The notes under the pieces were generated by a model that saw nothing but the letters and a program-made list of their open reading frames with translations, was not told the DNA's origin and ran no database searches. From positions 1,195,168 through 1,259,167 of the forward strand of contig BLZA01000030.1 in NCBI GenBank assembly GCA_013423385.1: 64,000 nt of DNA. Reading direction: 5' to 3'. Position numbers and translations under genes: made by a program. Source of the stretch: Naganishia liquefaciens (lineage: Eukaryota > Basidiomycota > Tremellomycetes > Filobasidiales > Filobasidiaceae). Each line of letters begins with the position of its first letter. Positions within the stretch are counted from its first letter, which is position 1. Positions 12,456 to 21,640 of this stretch are shown piece by piece.

Positions 12456-12678
12456 TTGTGGAGGCAGGCGATGGCAGCTTTGCAACCGTGGAGAAGAGCA
12501 ACATACCATGCTCTGCACGACAGGGATATATACATACACATGAGATAAGCTGTGGCCTGCGACGATCGGGGCGGAAGCAAGTCAAGGGGTCCCCAGCTCG
12601 CTCGCAATTACAGCCGACATCTTACCCCTTTGCTGTTGCTCCATTCCTCCTGGACCAATATAGGTCTACACCGGCACC
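12456..12678. promoter_or_regulatory. Divergent promoter region, DPP IV-like gene and CGI121
   Basis: There are 223 bases between the two start codons. TATATATA-like text lies at about 12528-12536 and could serve the minus-strand peptidase gene. No other motif was recognised. Confidence 0.35.
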
Positions 12679-13498
12679 ATGGAATCCTACATCCTGCCCA
12701 ACTTTCCCCCAGAATACTCATCTATTCATCTATGCCTCTTCCAGAACGTGACCAACTCGGCGTCTCTGCGCACGAGGCTGGTACAGGCCGCGACCATGGA
12801 AGGTGCCGAAGGGGATGAGGCGAGAGATGCCATGGATTTTGGATTCGTAGAGGCGAGCATGGTACGCTCTGGATCTCTCCGACGGTACTGTGTCTCTAAT
12901 GAGGAATGCAAATATCCAGGTTGTCAGTCGAGAACATATTTTGACGGCAGTCTATCAAGCTCTCCAAGCCGCATCGAGCAGTAACTTGCGCACCAAAACG
13001 GTGCATTCCGAAGTTTTACTGGCTCTTCATCCCAGCAATAACGTGAGTTCCGACCCCATATATCACTTCTTTCGCTGAATTATCCCGCAGATTGCAGATG
13101 CGATCAAGCGATTCGGTATATCCCCGTCGACTACCTCATTGCTGCTTGTCAGAATAGGGAGTCCGACAAAGTCAGGGTCGGCGTCTGCAACGCAAGAAGA
13201 TGTCGAAGCATATCAGCAAACACTAGTCGACGAGATGGCTGAACTAGTTGAAGGTGACATGGTGTCACTGCATGAGCTGTCCAGCATGTCTGACTGGAAA
13301 GCCATAAAGAAGGTTCGTCATCTTGTTACACGGAATGGGAAAGGCTTATGCAGAGGCTGAATGCGCTCTATCTCCATCTCTCCTCCACAGCTCTATAAAC
13401 TACATGATGTCGCTCTGCCCGGTACCAGTGAAACAGAAGATCGGCGCATATTAGAGGCGACTATGCTAAATACACTGGCAATCAAAAGTGTAGCTTAG
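12679..13498 (+). CDS. CGI121: EKC/KEOPS complex subunit Cgi121
   Basis: Regulatory subunit of KEOPS, which makes N6-threonylcarbamoyl-adenosine 37 on ANN-decoding tRNAs together with Kae1 and Bud32. Exons 12679-12861, 12920-13042, 13091-13312 and 13391-13498 give 211 residues. Family features are SREHILTAVYQALQAASSSN, followed by KTVHSEVLLALHPSNNIADA, then IKRFGISPSTTSLLLVRIG and a C-terminal helical segment. Length is close to yeast Cgi121 and human TPRKB. An acidic insert (MEGAEGDEARDAM) lies near residue 40. It ends 113 bases from the convergent GLTSCR1-domain gene, so the 3' regions probably touch. Confidence 0.85.
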
Positions 13499-13611
13499 AT
13501 GATAACTGTGCTGTGTCATGGCATATGCTGCGGCTCGTATACAACTCAGTTACGGGCTCCTATGGATCTTATCTTGCCCTGATGCTTTTACAATGCGAAT
13601 ATGCTGTGAAA

Positions 13612-15788
13612 TTATGCGGGCCTAGAGGCTGGTGTCCCGCTATTATTTTGTGTAGCAGCGGCTGCAGGTGGCCTCGGCGTTTGCTGTGGGTTCGCTGCAG
13701 GCATGTGTGGACGTTGCAGCGGTGTCGTCGCTGAGCTTGTACCTATGCGGTTCGGCGTGCTCGTGCCTTTACTGGATGTTTGTTGCTTGACCAATTCTGC
13801 CAGAAACGCGAGCTGTGCGGCGTTTACTGCCGTCAGGTTTCTGCAAAGGTTTGCTGATTAAAATTGTGTTGTTGGATGGTACGAGATCGAACCTTTACTC
13901 ACACTGATATAAGAATGTGCGACATGTCCTCCGCTGTTCTCAGCACGGTGGCAGGCGGCGGCGGCAAGGATGGCGCAACGGCTCCTTCAGCGCCCGGTGT
14001 ACGGATGATATTGAGGCTTGTCAGCTGGGCCAACATGGTTCTGTAAACGATCGTGTGAATAAAAGCAGGACTCTGCCAGCACGCGCGTCGTCACTCACAA
14101 GGGGACCCGGATGTCAACAGGCTTGGACGTATGCGCCGGAGGAACGTAATGTGGCGAGGCAGATGATGTGGATGCAGGGTTGGCCCGTGAGATATTCGTC
14201 GACAGCATATGCGGCTTGACCTCTGACGGCGGAAACTGGTTCGGAGTCATTTTCGCCTGATCCGTCATTGTTCGTCTGCTCGCGTTCTCTGCAGCCCGAC
14301 GTTCTTCATTGAGCCGGAGCATGTCGGCGTGCCGTTTACGATATTCGTGTACCACACGCTCGTTCTCGAGTTGAGCAGCGCGAATGACGCCTTGAGCTCT
14401 CGTCTGGGCCTCTCTAAAGTCTGGCCACGATGCCTGGTGTATTTGTATATAGCCAAGTTTCTGAAGATTCTGCAGGGGTTGGGTCAGCATGCGCGTCCCC
14501 TTTCCGAGACAATAACCTTACTTCATCGCCTCTTACGCGTAGCGCTCGAACACGGCGTTCCAGCTCTATCTTCTTCGTGGTCATCTTCGTGATTTGCTGT
14601 CGTTCTGTGATAAGAATGTTATGAGTTGCATCATAAACTCTGTTAAAAAGCGCAGCCTACCCGCCACCTTGCGATCCTTCGACTTTTCCATGACATCCAG
14701 ATCCTCATCATGCATCTGCCAGATATGGAATGGCAACAACCTGTCCACAACATCCCGCGCATCACGAAATGGCTTGTCTGAGATGTAGTCTTGTGTAGTC
14801 GCCTTTTGATCCATCTCGATAAAGCCTTTCAACCTGTGGTGCCATTGTCAATTCGACCATCAAGCTCGAGAATTTCAAGTCGAGGGACCTACAATTGCTC
14901 GGTCTCACGTATCGTTCTTGCATCTTCGACCGTTCTTGGTCTTGTAATATGTACCAAAGCAGGCTGCTGATTCGACAATACCCCAGCACCAGGCGTCGCG
15001 GGACGGCTCGCGCTATTTGGTATCGTCGCCGAGGGCGGAAAGGATCTCCCCGACATCGGCTGGGTACTCATAATCGATCGTCCGGCCATGCCTGGGGTTG
15101 ATCCGCTACCGGTGGAGAATGCCGTTCCCGGTGTCTGTGGTGTCCTCAGTCCCGCGGTGGAGGGAACGAATCTGCCCTGGCCGTTCTGCGTGATGTTTGA
15201 CGATAACGGATGTGGTATACGCTGTGGCGTGGCTTGCCCGAGTCCTGAAGCATTGTTCCCGCTGGGCGTTACGGCTCCACTCCCTGCGCTTGGTGTGCGC
15301 GATAGCATTGGCGTGGCCGCAGCGGGATAGACGTATCTCGATGTGTGAGATGGAAGCATCGAATTCGGTCGAGCAAGTCCACCCGCACTTGCGGGTGATG
15401 GTGTAGATGGTCCAGTAGATGGCGGTATTCTATGGATCGTGGAGGGTATTGGCTTGACGCTGTTGATGGTTTGCTGCGAGGAGCCCGGGCGAGGGGACGG
15501 CTGTTGTTGCGCGCCGGCGATATCTTCCAGTTTGACACGGCCTGACGCCGGCACAGGCGTGCTGCCATCATTCGCTAGACGCTTTGGCCCGAGAGTTGAT
15601 GATGTAATTGCGCTTCGAGTGGGATTTGACGACAGAGATTGGACGTGTTCCGACGTCGTTGGCCTTGTTGATGCAGCTTGACCCGCACTCGCTCCATGAC
15701 CGGGTCCTTCCTTTGCAATCGGCTCGGATAGTCTGATCCGTTTATTGGGCTGTTCCTGCTCCGGAGCACTGGCGTCATAGGACGACAT
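13612..15788 (-). CDS. GLTSCR1/BICRA-domain protein
   Basis: Probable chromatin-associated protein. Exons (minus): 15788-14893, 14833-14661, 14604-14522, 14469-14099, 14040-13903 and 13840-13612, giving 629 residues. Residues 1-295 are disordered and Ser/Thr/Pro-rich, with a basic patch (PNKRIRL). Next comes the GLTSCR domain: LLKGFIEMDQKATTQDYISD, then KPFRDARDVVDRLLPFHIWQ, a charged helix ERQQITKMTTKKIELERRVR and YIQIHQASWPDFREAQ. PF....DA..RLLP(Y/F)H is the signature of this domain, which in animals defines the GBAF (ncBAF) form of SWI/SNF. A long coiled-coil-like helix and Pro/Gln-rich tails follow. Membership of a SWI/SNF complex in this fungus is inferred from the animal proteins only. 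Confidence 0.7.
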
Positions 15789-16117
15789 GATGGGCGGAGG
15801 CGAACGAGGAGATGACTAGCAGGATGATTACGAGCGCATGGAGGGAGCGACGGGGTGCGTGGGCTCGTGCTCGGGCGAGATGGGAAGCAGATGCTCAGGC
15901 AATAAACAACAAGCGTAATCTCCGCCCGCTCGCTCGCTGTTGCGGTAAAAGTGCGACCGAGTGGGGGACGTCGATCGCCCGCGAGGGGGTCGGGTTCGAG
16001 GAGCTCCCGTTCGAGGTCTGGCAGGACATGATCTGGGTCGAGGACGGACGGGTTCGTCACCGGGGATGTCATTCGCCAGCGAGGCCACTGTCCAAACACA
16101 CCCCTTCTTATTACACC
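15789..16117. promoter_or_regulatory. Divergent promoter region, GLTSCR1-domain gene and PML1
   Basis: There are 329 bases between divergent start codons. No TATA box or named element was recognised. A CT-rich tract (about 16100-16110) precedes the PML1 start. Confidence 0.3.
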
Positions 16118-17267
16118 ATGTCGAGCAGAGATAGACCATCGCGCGACGCACGCTCCCGCTCTCCCGGCGGATACCGCAACAGGGACCGCAGACAACCCGA
16201 CTTTGCGCGCACTAGGGACAACGGCTACGCATCACGGGATAGACCGCGTCCGACAGGGGACGAACACCAGTTTGATCGTGCCGGGGGCGGGTCGAGGGAC
16301 CGCAGGTATACAGAGGACGATAGACGTGAAGAGCGCAGCCGAGATAGACGGCGGTACGACGAAGCAAATGGAAGAGATGACAGTGTGAGTCGTTGACGGC
16401 TGACGACAGCTTGCCCACGACTCATACTACCATGCTACAGCAACCGCCAGAGCGGGCCAAATCCCCTCCGAAGCCCAACTTTGCAAACTCTGGTCTTCTC
16501 GCGGCGGAAAGCAATACAGTCAGGGTCACGTCTGAGCAGGCGTCCAAGGCCGGAACGCCCGATGTTACCGGCGTCGTGCTGAAATATCATGAGCCGCCGG
16601 AAGCGAGGAAGCCGGCGAAGAATTGGAGATTGTACGTATTCAAGGGAAAGGAACAAGTTGGTGAGCTGTTTGTCTCGTCTGAAATGCCAGATATTCAAAG
16701 GTGTACTCATTAGACTTATCGGTATTCCAGAATTGATACAAATTCACAAGCAATCAGCATATCTCGTTGGCCGGGACCGTATAGTGCGTCTCTCAACGTT
16801 GATTTGGGCGTTTTTGCATTGGCTCACGCTTTTTGCCAGGTCTCAGATATCCCAATAGCCCATCCATCGGCATCGAAACAGCACGCCGTGATACAATATA
16901 GACAGATCACGGAGAAGAATGAGTTTGGCGACACGAAAACGATGATCAAGTATGCTTGGCGTTTTCCTATGACAAAAGGATCCTTGCTGACGCCGCTGCT
17001 CAGGCCTTTCATCATCGACCTAGACTCGACAAACGGAACCTTTGTTAATGGAACCGAAATTCCGGCATCGAGGTACGTTTTTCAGGTCATGCTTTCACTG
17101 GCTCGCCTGACGCGTGGTCATCAGATACTATGAATTGAAGCAGAGTGATGGTGAGTAGCTGTAGCGGACTGGACAGTATTCCGTATTTAACATGCTTCCA
17201 CTTTACAGTTATCAAATTTGGCGAATCAACACGCGAGTATGTGCTTTTGCATGAAGAGAGTGCGTGA
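16118..17267 (+). CDS. PML1: FHA-domain splicing factor PML1/SNIP1
   Basis: RES-complex component that helps splicing and nuclear retention of unspliced RNA. Exons 16118-16384, 16441-16660, 16731-16783, 16840-16949, 17004-17072, 17125-17150 and 17209-17267 give 267 residues. The first 90 residues are RS/RD-rich (SRDRPSRDARSRSPGGYR). The FHA domain runs from NWRLYVFKGKEQVELIQIHK through SAYLVGRDRIVSDIPIAHPS, SKQHAVIQYR, FIIDLDSTNGTFVNG and YYELKQSDVIKFGESTREYV to the end. GR, SxxH and NGT-x-VNG are the phosphothreonine-binding positions known for FHA domains, and all are present. Domain order and size match human SNIP1 and yeast Pml1. Exon 6 is only 26 bases. Confidence 0.93.
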
Positions 17268-17842
17268 TATAAGAGGTGGACATCATTCGGGCATATTGGA
17301 CGACGAAAGGTGTGATGGTGCTGCAAGGCGGTTGCGTCTGACATTGCGTTCAAAGTCGCGCAGCGGAAAAGTTGTAACATGAGTTTCGACTCTCATCATT
17401 ATTGGCTCCTTCGAGGCTAACAGCGAGTAGGCCATCCGTAATCCCCGACCGGAGGCAGAGACAAGTCCCAATACAAAGTCGATCTATCAGACCGCTTCCT
17501 GCGGAATACATTCTCCAGCTGTAGATTTCAAACATAGTGCATGTGCAAGGTATGAGAACTTTCGAAGACTCGGTGCCGTTTTCAGCCCTTTCATTCACCA
17601 GATCCTCACAAGGCTCGAATCATATCGAGATATGCATCTCCACTGTCATCGAAAAGACTTCGCCTGTGAGCGGCAGCACGAGACTGTGGTCGTTTTAGTG
17701 TCTGCCCCAGAGCATGAGAAGAGTCCGCGGATTGGCAGGGGGAATGTGTGCGGCGCATATGATAAGGTGGGACCAAGGGGAATACGAAATAAATCAATCT
17801 CGCTCGTAATATATTTATTGTTTCTCTTAAAGACCATCAAGC
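17268..17842. other. Intergenic, PML1 to tRNA-Gln
   Basis: No gene is recognised. A minus-strand open stretch (17797-17606, MIYFVFPLVPPYHMRRTHSP onward) ends in a possible donor, and another (17598-17350) continues beyond it. No spliced product gave a family match, so neither is called. Confidence 0.35.
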
Positions 17843-17926
17843 TGCTGATTGATGTAGTGGTCAGCATATCAGATTCTGATTCATTTCAGCATTCTGAATA
17901 CCCTGGTTCGAATCCTGGATCGGCAT
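17843..17926 (+). tRNA. tRNA-Gln (anticodon CUG), with 12-base intron
   Basis: It folds as a tRNA. The acceptor stem is 17843-17849 with 17919-17925 (one G-T wobble). The D-stem ATGT/GCAT encloses an AGTGGTCA loop with A14, GG and A21. The anticodon stem is TCAGA/TCTGA, with loop T-T-CTG-A-[intron]-T. The T-loop is TTCGAAT. The intron is 17880-17891, inserted after position 37 as in all eukaryotic nuclear tRNA introns. It contains CAG, able to pair with the anticodon, which is typical of precursor folding. The discriminator base (17926) is T, as in yeast tRNA-Gln. A T5 run at 17930-17934 is the Pol III terminator. The T-stem has a central T-T mismatch (positions 51-63), so a mildly degenerate copy is possible. 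Confidence 0.82.
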
Positions 17927-17929
17927 CAC

Positions 17930-17934
17930 TTTTT
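17930..17934 (+). terminator. Pol III terminator of tRNA-Gln
   Basis: Five T residues begin four bases after the discriminator base of the tRNA-Gln gene, the normal stop signal for RNA polymerase III. Confidence 0.75.
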
Positions 17935-18062
17935 GCCGATCCCGCTCGTCTTGGTCGGCGCGACAAGTCCTTTTGCAAGTACTGTGCATGCGTCGTTCGG
18001 CGATAATTCTGAGCTTGTCGTCCACCTCACTAGACTGTTGACGAGGCTGATGGGGGTCTTTG

Positions 18063-18416
18063 TTACAACTTTTTTGCACGATGTCCCCCAAGCCGAGGAA
18101 GACCGGACCAGCCGGCCAGACCGAATGTTAAGCGTTCAAAATTGCTGCCGGTAAACTTGCCGATCCCGCGCCGGTGAAACGCGCGTTTCTTGGCCGGCGT
18201 GACCACGTCCTCTGGCTGTTGCTGAATCGCTGTCGCAACCCGTTCGGCAATCGATTGCGTTCGGTCACAATACTGCTGATCGCTTCCGGTTTCCGGTTTG
18301 TATAATGACATGTCGATACGGCGGACCATGCGATGACGACTAGGCAACGGCATGAAACTCCTGGTCAAGTGAATGATGTATTTGCGACCGAGTTGAAAGA
18401 GGATATAAGAAAGCAT
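18063..18416 (-). CDS. Possible small unknown protein
   Basis: An intronless open frame with in-frame ATG codons, the best perhaps at 18312 (MSLYKPETGSDQQYCDRTQS), ending at 18063. The C-terminal half is basic and Gly-rich (RRGIGKFTGSNFERLTFGLA, then GWSGLPRLGGHRAKKL). I recognise no family. It lies between the tRNA and the next gene, with no better use of this DNA. Expression is unproven, and it may be a chance frame. Confidence 0.25.
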   Translation of the reverse strand: MLSYILFQLGRKYIIHLTRSFMPLPSRHRMVRRIDMSLYKPETGSDQQYCDRTQSIAERVATAIQQQPEDVVTPAKKRAFHRRGIGKFTGSNFERLTFGLAGWSGLPRLGGHRAKKL

Positions 18417-18534
18417 CTGCGAGCTGGAGTGTTGACCATCTATAGATCAGATTGCATCAGTACAGCGACATACCAGCTATACCAGCTCGATCACCTTCCA
18501 TCTCCTCCACTAAACGACAGCCACCTAGCACATA

Positions 18535-19432
18535 ATGTACCCTGGGTTTCACCTGCACCATCCTGGATACGCGCCCATCCCGCCAACTCCCCCTCCTGTG
18601 GGACCAGCCGCCTTTTCGGAAGCCACCGCTAACGCTGCCGGTACCGCTGCCCGACAGCACAATGTTTACGTACATGGACTCGACGGTTTTGGCTATCGTC
18701 GATGGCCACGACGAGGCCCAAGCCGCCTCAAATGGGTGAGTGCGACTCTGCCGCTGGGGTGTTGTTGCCTCAATGGCTGATTTGCTGTGCATCAATGCTG
18801 CCAGTTCATTCTCGGTGGTCTTGCAACCTTTGCATACTTCAAGCATAGGCAACAACAATCGCGATTTGCAACCGCGGAGGACTGCGATCCCCGTCAGTAT
18901 CTTTGGAATTGCAAACGACGCAGAGAAGATCTCCCTAGTCCGTCCGACCACGCTGTCGAACACAGAGCAGCCGCACAGGCTTCACCAACCCAACAGGACG
19001 GTCCAACAGAGATCCCGCGCGAGCGAGAGTGGCAAAGCCGATGGCACAAGCGATGGCATGCGCACGACCGCGCACCCAAGGTTGAGCCCCCCATGAACAA
19101 TTCCGCTCCGGCAGACATCCCGAATCCGGCAGATGCGCTGCTCACTTATGACAATGCCGCGCTGCGAGACCCGGCGTCTGGCCAAGCTCCGACTCAGCGA
19201 GAGCGCATGGAAGCAGAAGTGAGATCATCGAGATGTGTGTTCTTGTTCCTTGCTGAGTTTCTTGCTCTTCTTGTCCACAGGCTATAGCTTTCGCGGAAGA
19301 GAAGATTGACAGCTTGATGGATCTTCTCGAAGGGCTCCGTTCCGTGAGTCTTCATCAAGGGATACATACGTTAGACCCACCTACTGATAGGGGCACCCGC
19401 AACAGAAGCTGAACGAAACCTCGAAGAAGTAG
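18535..19432 (+). CDS. Unknown small single-pass membrane protein
   Basis: I do not recognise this gene. Exons 18535-18735, 18805-19218, 19281-19343 and 19406-19432, all with GT-AG junctions in phase 0, give 234 residues. The N-terminus is Pro/Ala/His-rich (MYPGFHLHHPGYAPIPPTPP). A basic segment (RRWPRRGPSRLKW) leads into one short membrane segment (FILGGLATFAYF), then a Gln/Arg-rich hydrophilic stretch with many Trp/His/Arg (EREWQSRWHKRWHAHDRAPK). A short C-terminal helix follows (AIAFAEEKIDSLMDLLEGLR). The positive-inside rule would put the N-terminus on the cytosolic or matrix side. Four clean phase-0 introns without frame conflict argue that it is real. Confidence 0.6.
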
Positions 19433-19881
19433 CTCGTTCCCGCAGGAATTTCTTCTCTGGGCGTGTCATTCGCATTCCTATCACAAACTCTGGACACCCA
19501 AAGTTGTAGCACGAGCAATTGCCTCCCGATTGCCTCTCTTATATCATTGCCATACCGTGCTAAATCATGCCCTGCCTTGATTATTCAAAACGAGGGAATC
19601 TGCAAAGTGCGGGCTTTGGCAAGGTCGCCTCTCGCGCCCGTCATGCCTGTTGCAAATTGGTCAAGAGTCGCGCCTCGGGACGCGGCCCGTCTCGATTCGC
19701 TCTCGGCCATGGTCAAACTCGGCTTACGAAAACGCATGTCAAAAACGAAATATGCTGTATGAATGTCCGTCTATGCAAGAAGTGAAGGGTACATGTACAG
19801 TGAGATCCCCCCCGCCCGAGAGACGACGCCGCGCACCGGACGCGGACGGTGGCGGTGATAGGAGGAGGTGCGGGGGGATGC
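19433..19881. other. Intergenic between convergent genes
   Basis: It lies between the unknown membrane-protein gene and the kelch gene. Short overlapping open stretches on both strands have no recognisable product. Nothing else is seen. Confidence 0.4.
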
Positions 19882-20678
19882 CTAGATCCTCGACGGCTGT
19901 GGCGGAACCGCGTCTGCCGGCTCATCGGGAATCGCTCGCGCCGACTTTTCATCCACCTCGAACGCCGTCTACGGTGCGCAGGGGCCAAACAAAACGATTA
20001 GCTCCGAGGTCCTCACGGAAGCTGTGGGTCAATGACTCACGACTTGCGGCAAGTACGCACAGCTCGCCAACTCGAGCGCGTGTAAGTCGCCGAAATGGGT
20101 GTGTCCGTCGTATCCGCCCGAGATGATGAGACGCGAATCGTGCAGGACGGTGATGTCTGGCGCCGCGGGTGAGCAAGCGCGTAAAGTCAGCGGTGAAAAC
20201 ACGAGTGTGAGCGGAGCCTTGAGGGGGCTTGGCTTTCCGCGACGGACGTACGGTAGCCCCGGCCTGCGGGTGGGACGCCGTGGATCGGCTTGGTTTCCCA
20301 TTCGAGCGTGACTGTTCGAGGGCACCATCAGCACGGGGTGTGGTATTTGCGCAAGATGCAAGGGTGGTGCTTACCAAGGTTGAAGAGCAAGACGTCCTGT
20401 GCGTATTTTTGACCTAGCGAGGCGGGAGGAAGGCGTCAGTGGGTGGAGCAGCGAAAACGATGTCTCTTGGCGGGCCGGGCATACCATTGTGTCCGCCTAT
20501 CACGAAAAGATACGATCCCACCTGCGTCGCCGTGTGGGATAATCTCGGGATTTGTAGGTTTGTCTGCACGCGGGTCCACACCATACTCGCTGTGTATTAC
20601 CACCCCCCCCCCCCGCCCCGCGCAATCCGCCATCAGTCTCCAGCCCCGAAACGTCGACCCCGGTGGGGGTTACTACTC
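19882..20678 (-). CDS. Kelch-repeat protein, C-terminal part (5' part in gap)
   Basis: Beta-propeller protein. Exons (minus): 20589-20485, 20413-20375, 20311-20252, 20156-20041 and 19968-19882. A donor (GTGAGT) just right of the Ns at 20680 shows that the upstream exon lies in the gap. The readable part is RLSHTATQVGSYLFVIGGHN, then GQKYAQDVLLFNLVTLEWET, RGYHITVLHDSRLIISGGYD, GHTHFGDLHALELA and a short acidic tail. GG doublets and Y/W spacing give at least two kelch blades (SHTA..VGSYLFVIGGHNG and YH..VLHDSRLIISGGYDG). Fungal proteins with this layout include Tea1-type polarity factors and ubiquitin-ligase adaptors, and this fragment is too short to choose. Sequence right of the gap (21443-20875) may hold the N-terminus. 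Confidence 0.8.
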
Positions 20679-20680
20679 AC

Positions 20681-20874
20681 NNNNNNNNNNNNNNNNNNNN
20701 NNNNNNNNNNNNNNNNNNNNNNNNNNNNNNNNNNNNNNNNNNNNNNNNNNNNNNNNNNNNNNNNNNNNNNNNNNNNNNNNNNNNNNNNNNNNNNNNNNNN
20801 NNNNNNNNNNNNNNNNNNNNNNNNNNNNNNNNNNNNNNNNNNNNNNNNNNNNNNNNNNNNNNNNNNNNNNNNNN
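20681..20874. other. Assembly gap (194 N)
   Basis: A run of 194 undetermined bases interrupts the kelch gene. The right flank is an 11-base G run (20875-20885), and a C-rich run (about 20603-20616) lies 65 bases to the left, so the break probably reflects homopolymer sequencing failure. Confidence 0.98.
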
Positions 20875-21443
20875 GGGGGGGGGGGTGACGAACCAGATGA
20901 TGGAGCACGCGGGACAAGCGCGTGCGGGAGGACGAGATGAGCGAACGTCTGCGGTGTATCGCCCGGTATCGGCGCATGAGCTCTGCGTTCCCTCTTTTTC
21001 TTTTCGGATACCAAGCGCGGCGTCCCCCGTGCCGGCGCTGCTGTGGGCGTGTGCCGAGTCTTGTTTTCGTCCTCTTCTGCGTCCGTGGTCGTCACGTCGC
21101 TGCGGTCGTGCGGCCGGAGCGGTTTCGAGGGTTTCAGCGTTAGTAGAATGGGAGCGGCGGCGCGTTGATGGTCTGATGAGAGGGAAGAAGGCGAGGGCTG
21201 ATGGCGCGGAAGGGGTAGCGGTTCGGTGCGTCCGGGATCCCGGCTCGTATGCGTGGCTCCGTCCAGCGGATTCCTGACGGGCGTTCCCTTGGCGGCAACG
21301 TCGGTGCGCTGCATCGAATGCGCTCCCGGGGGATCCCTCGTCTCGTCGTCCGCGTCGTCTTCCTCATCCGCGGTTGTTCCCATCGCCACAACGCCGTGCT
21401 CTCCCCTGATGCGCACTGGATGCTCGTGAATGGAGTGTGTCAT
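20875..21443 (-). CDS. Possible N-terminal disordered exon of the kelch gene
   Basis: A minus-strand frame is open from the ATG at 21443 (MTHSIHEHPVRIRGEHGVVA) to the gap edge. It has an acidic stretch (TADEEDDADDETRD) and basic Pro-rich sequence. No kelch motif is visible, so linkage to the kelch exons rests on strand and position only. It may instead be untranslated or spurious. Confidence 0.3.
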
Positions 21444-21640
21444 GGCCGTCTGGGTCGATCGGTAGCATGGAGGAAATCGAACCCAGGAGGGACGACATCC
21501 CGGCCCTGTCGGGTCTCCCCTTTTGTCTCGGACGGCAGGGTGCGCCCCGACGCGATCTCCCCGTTCCCCCTAACCCTATACAGCCCCAGTCCTCATCCCC
21601 CCCCCCCCGTGTCCCCCTCACCGCCGACCCCAGGGCAAGC

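Noticed and set aside
17350-17797. Possible spliced minus-strand small gene
   Set aside because: Several donor/acceptor combinations keep different frames and none gives a recognisable product.
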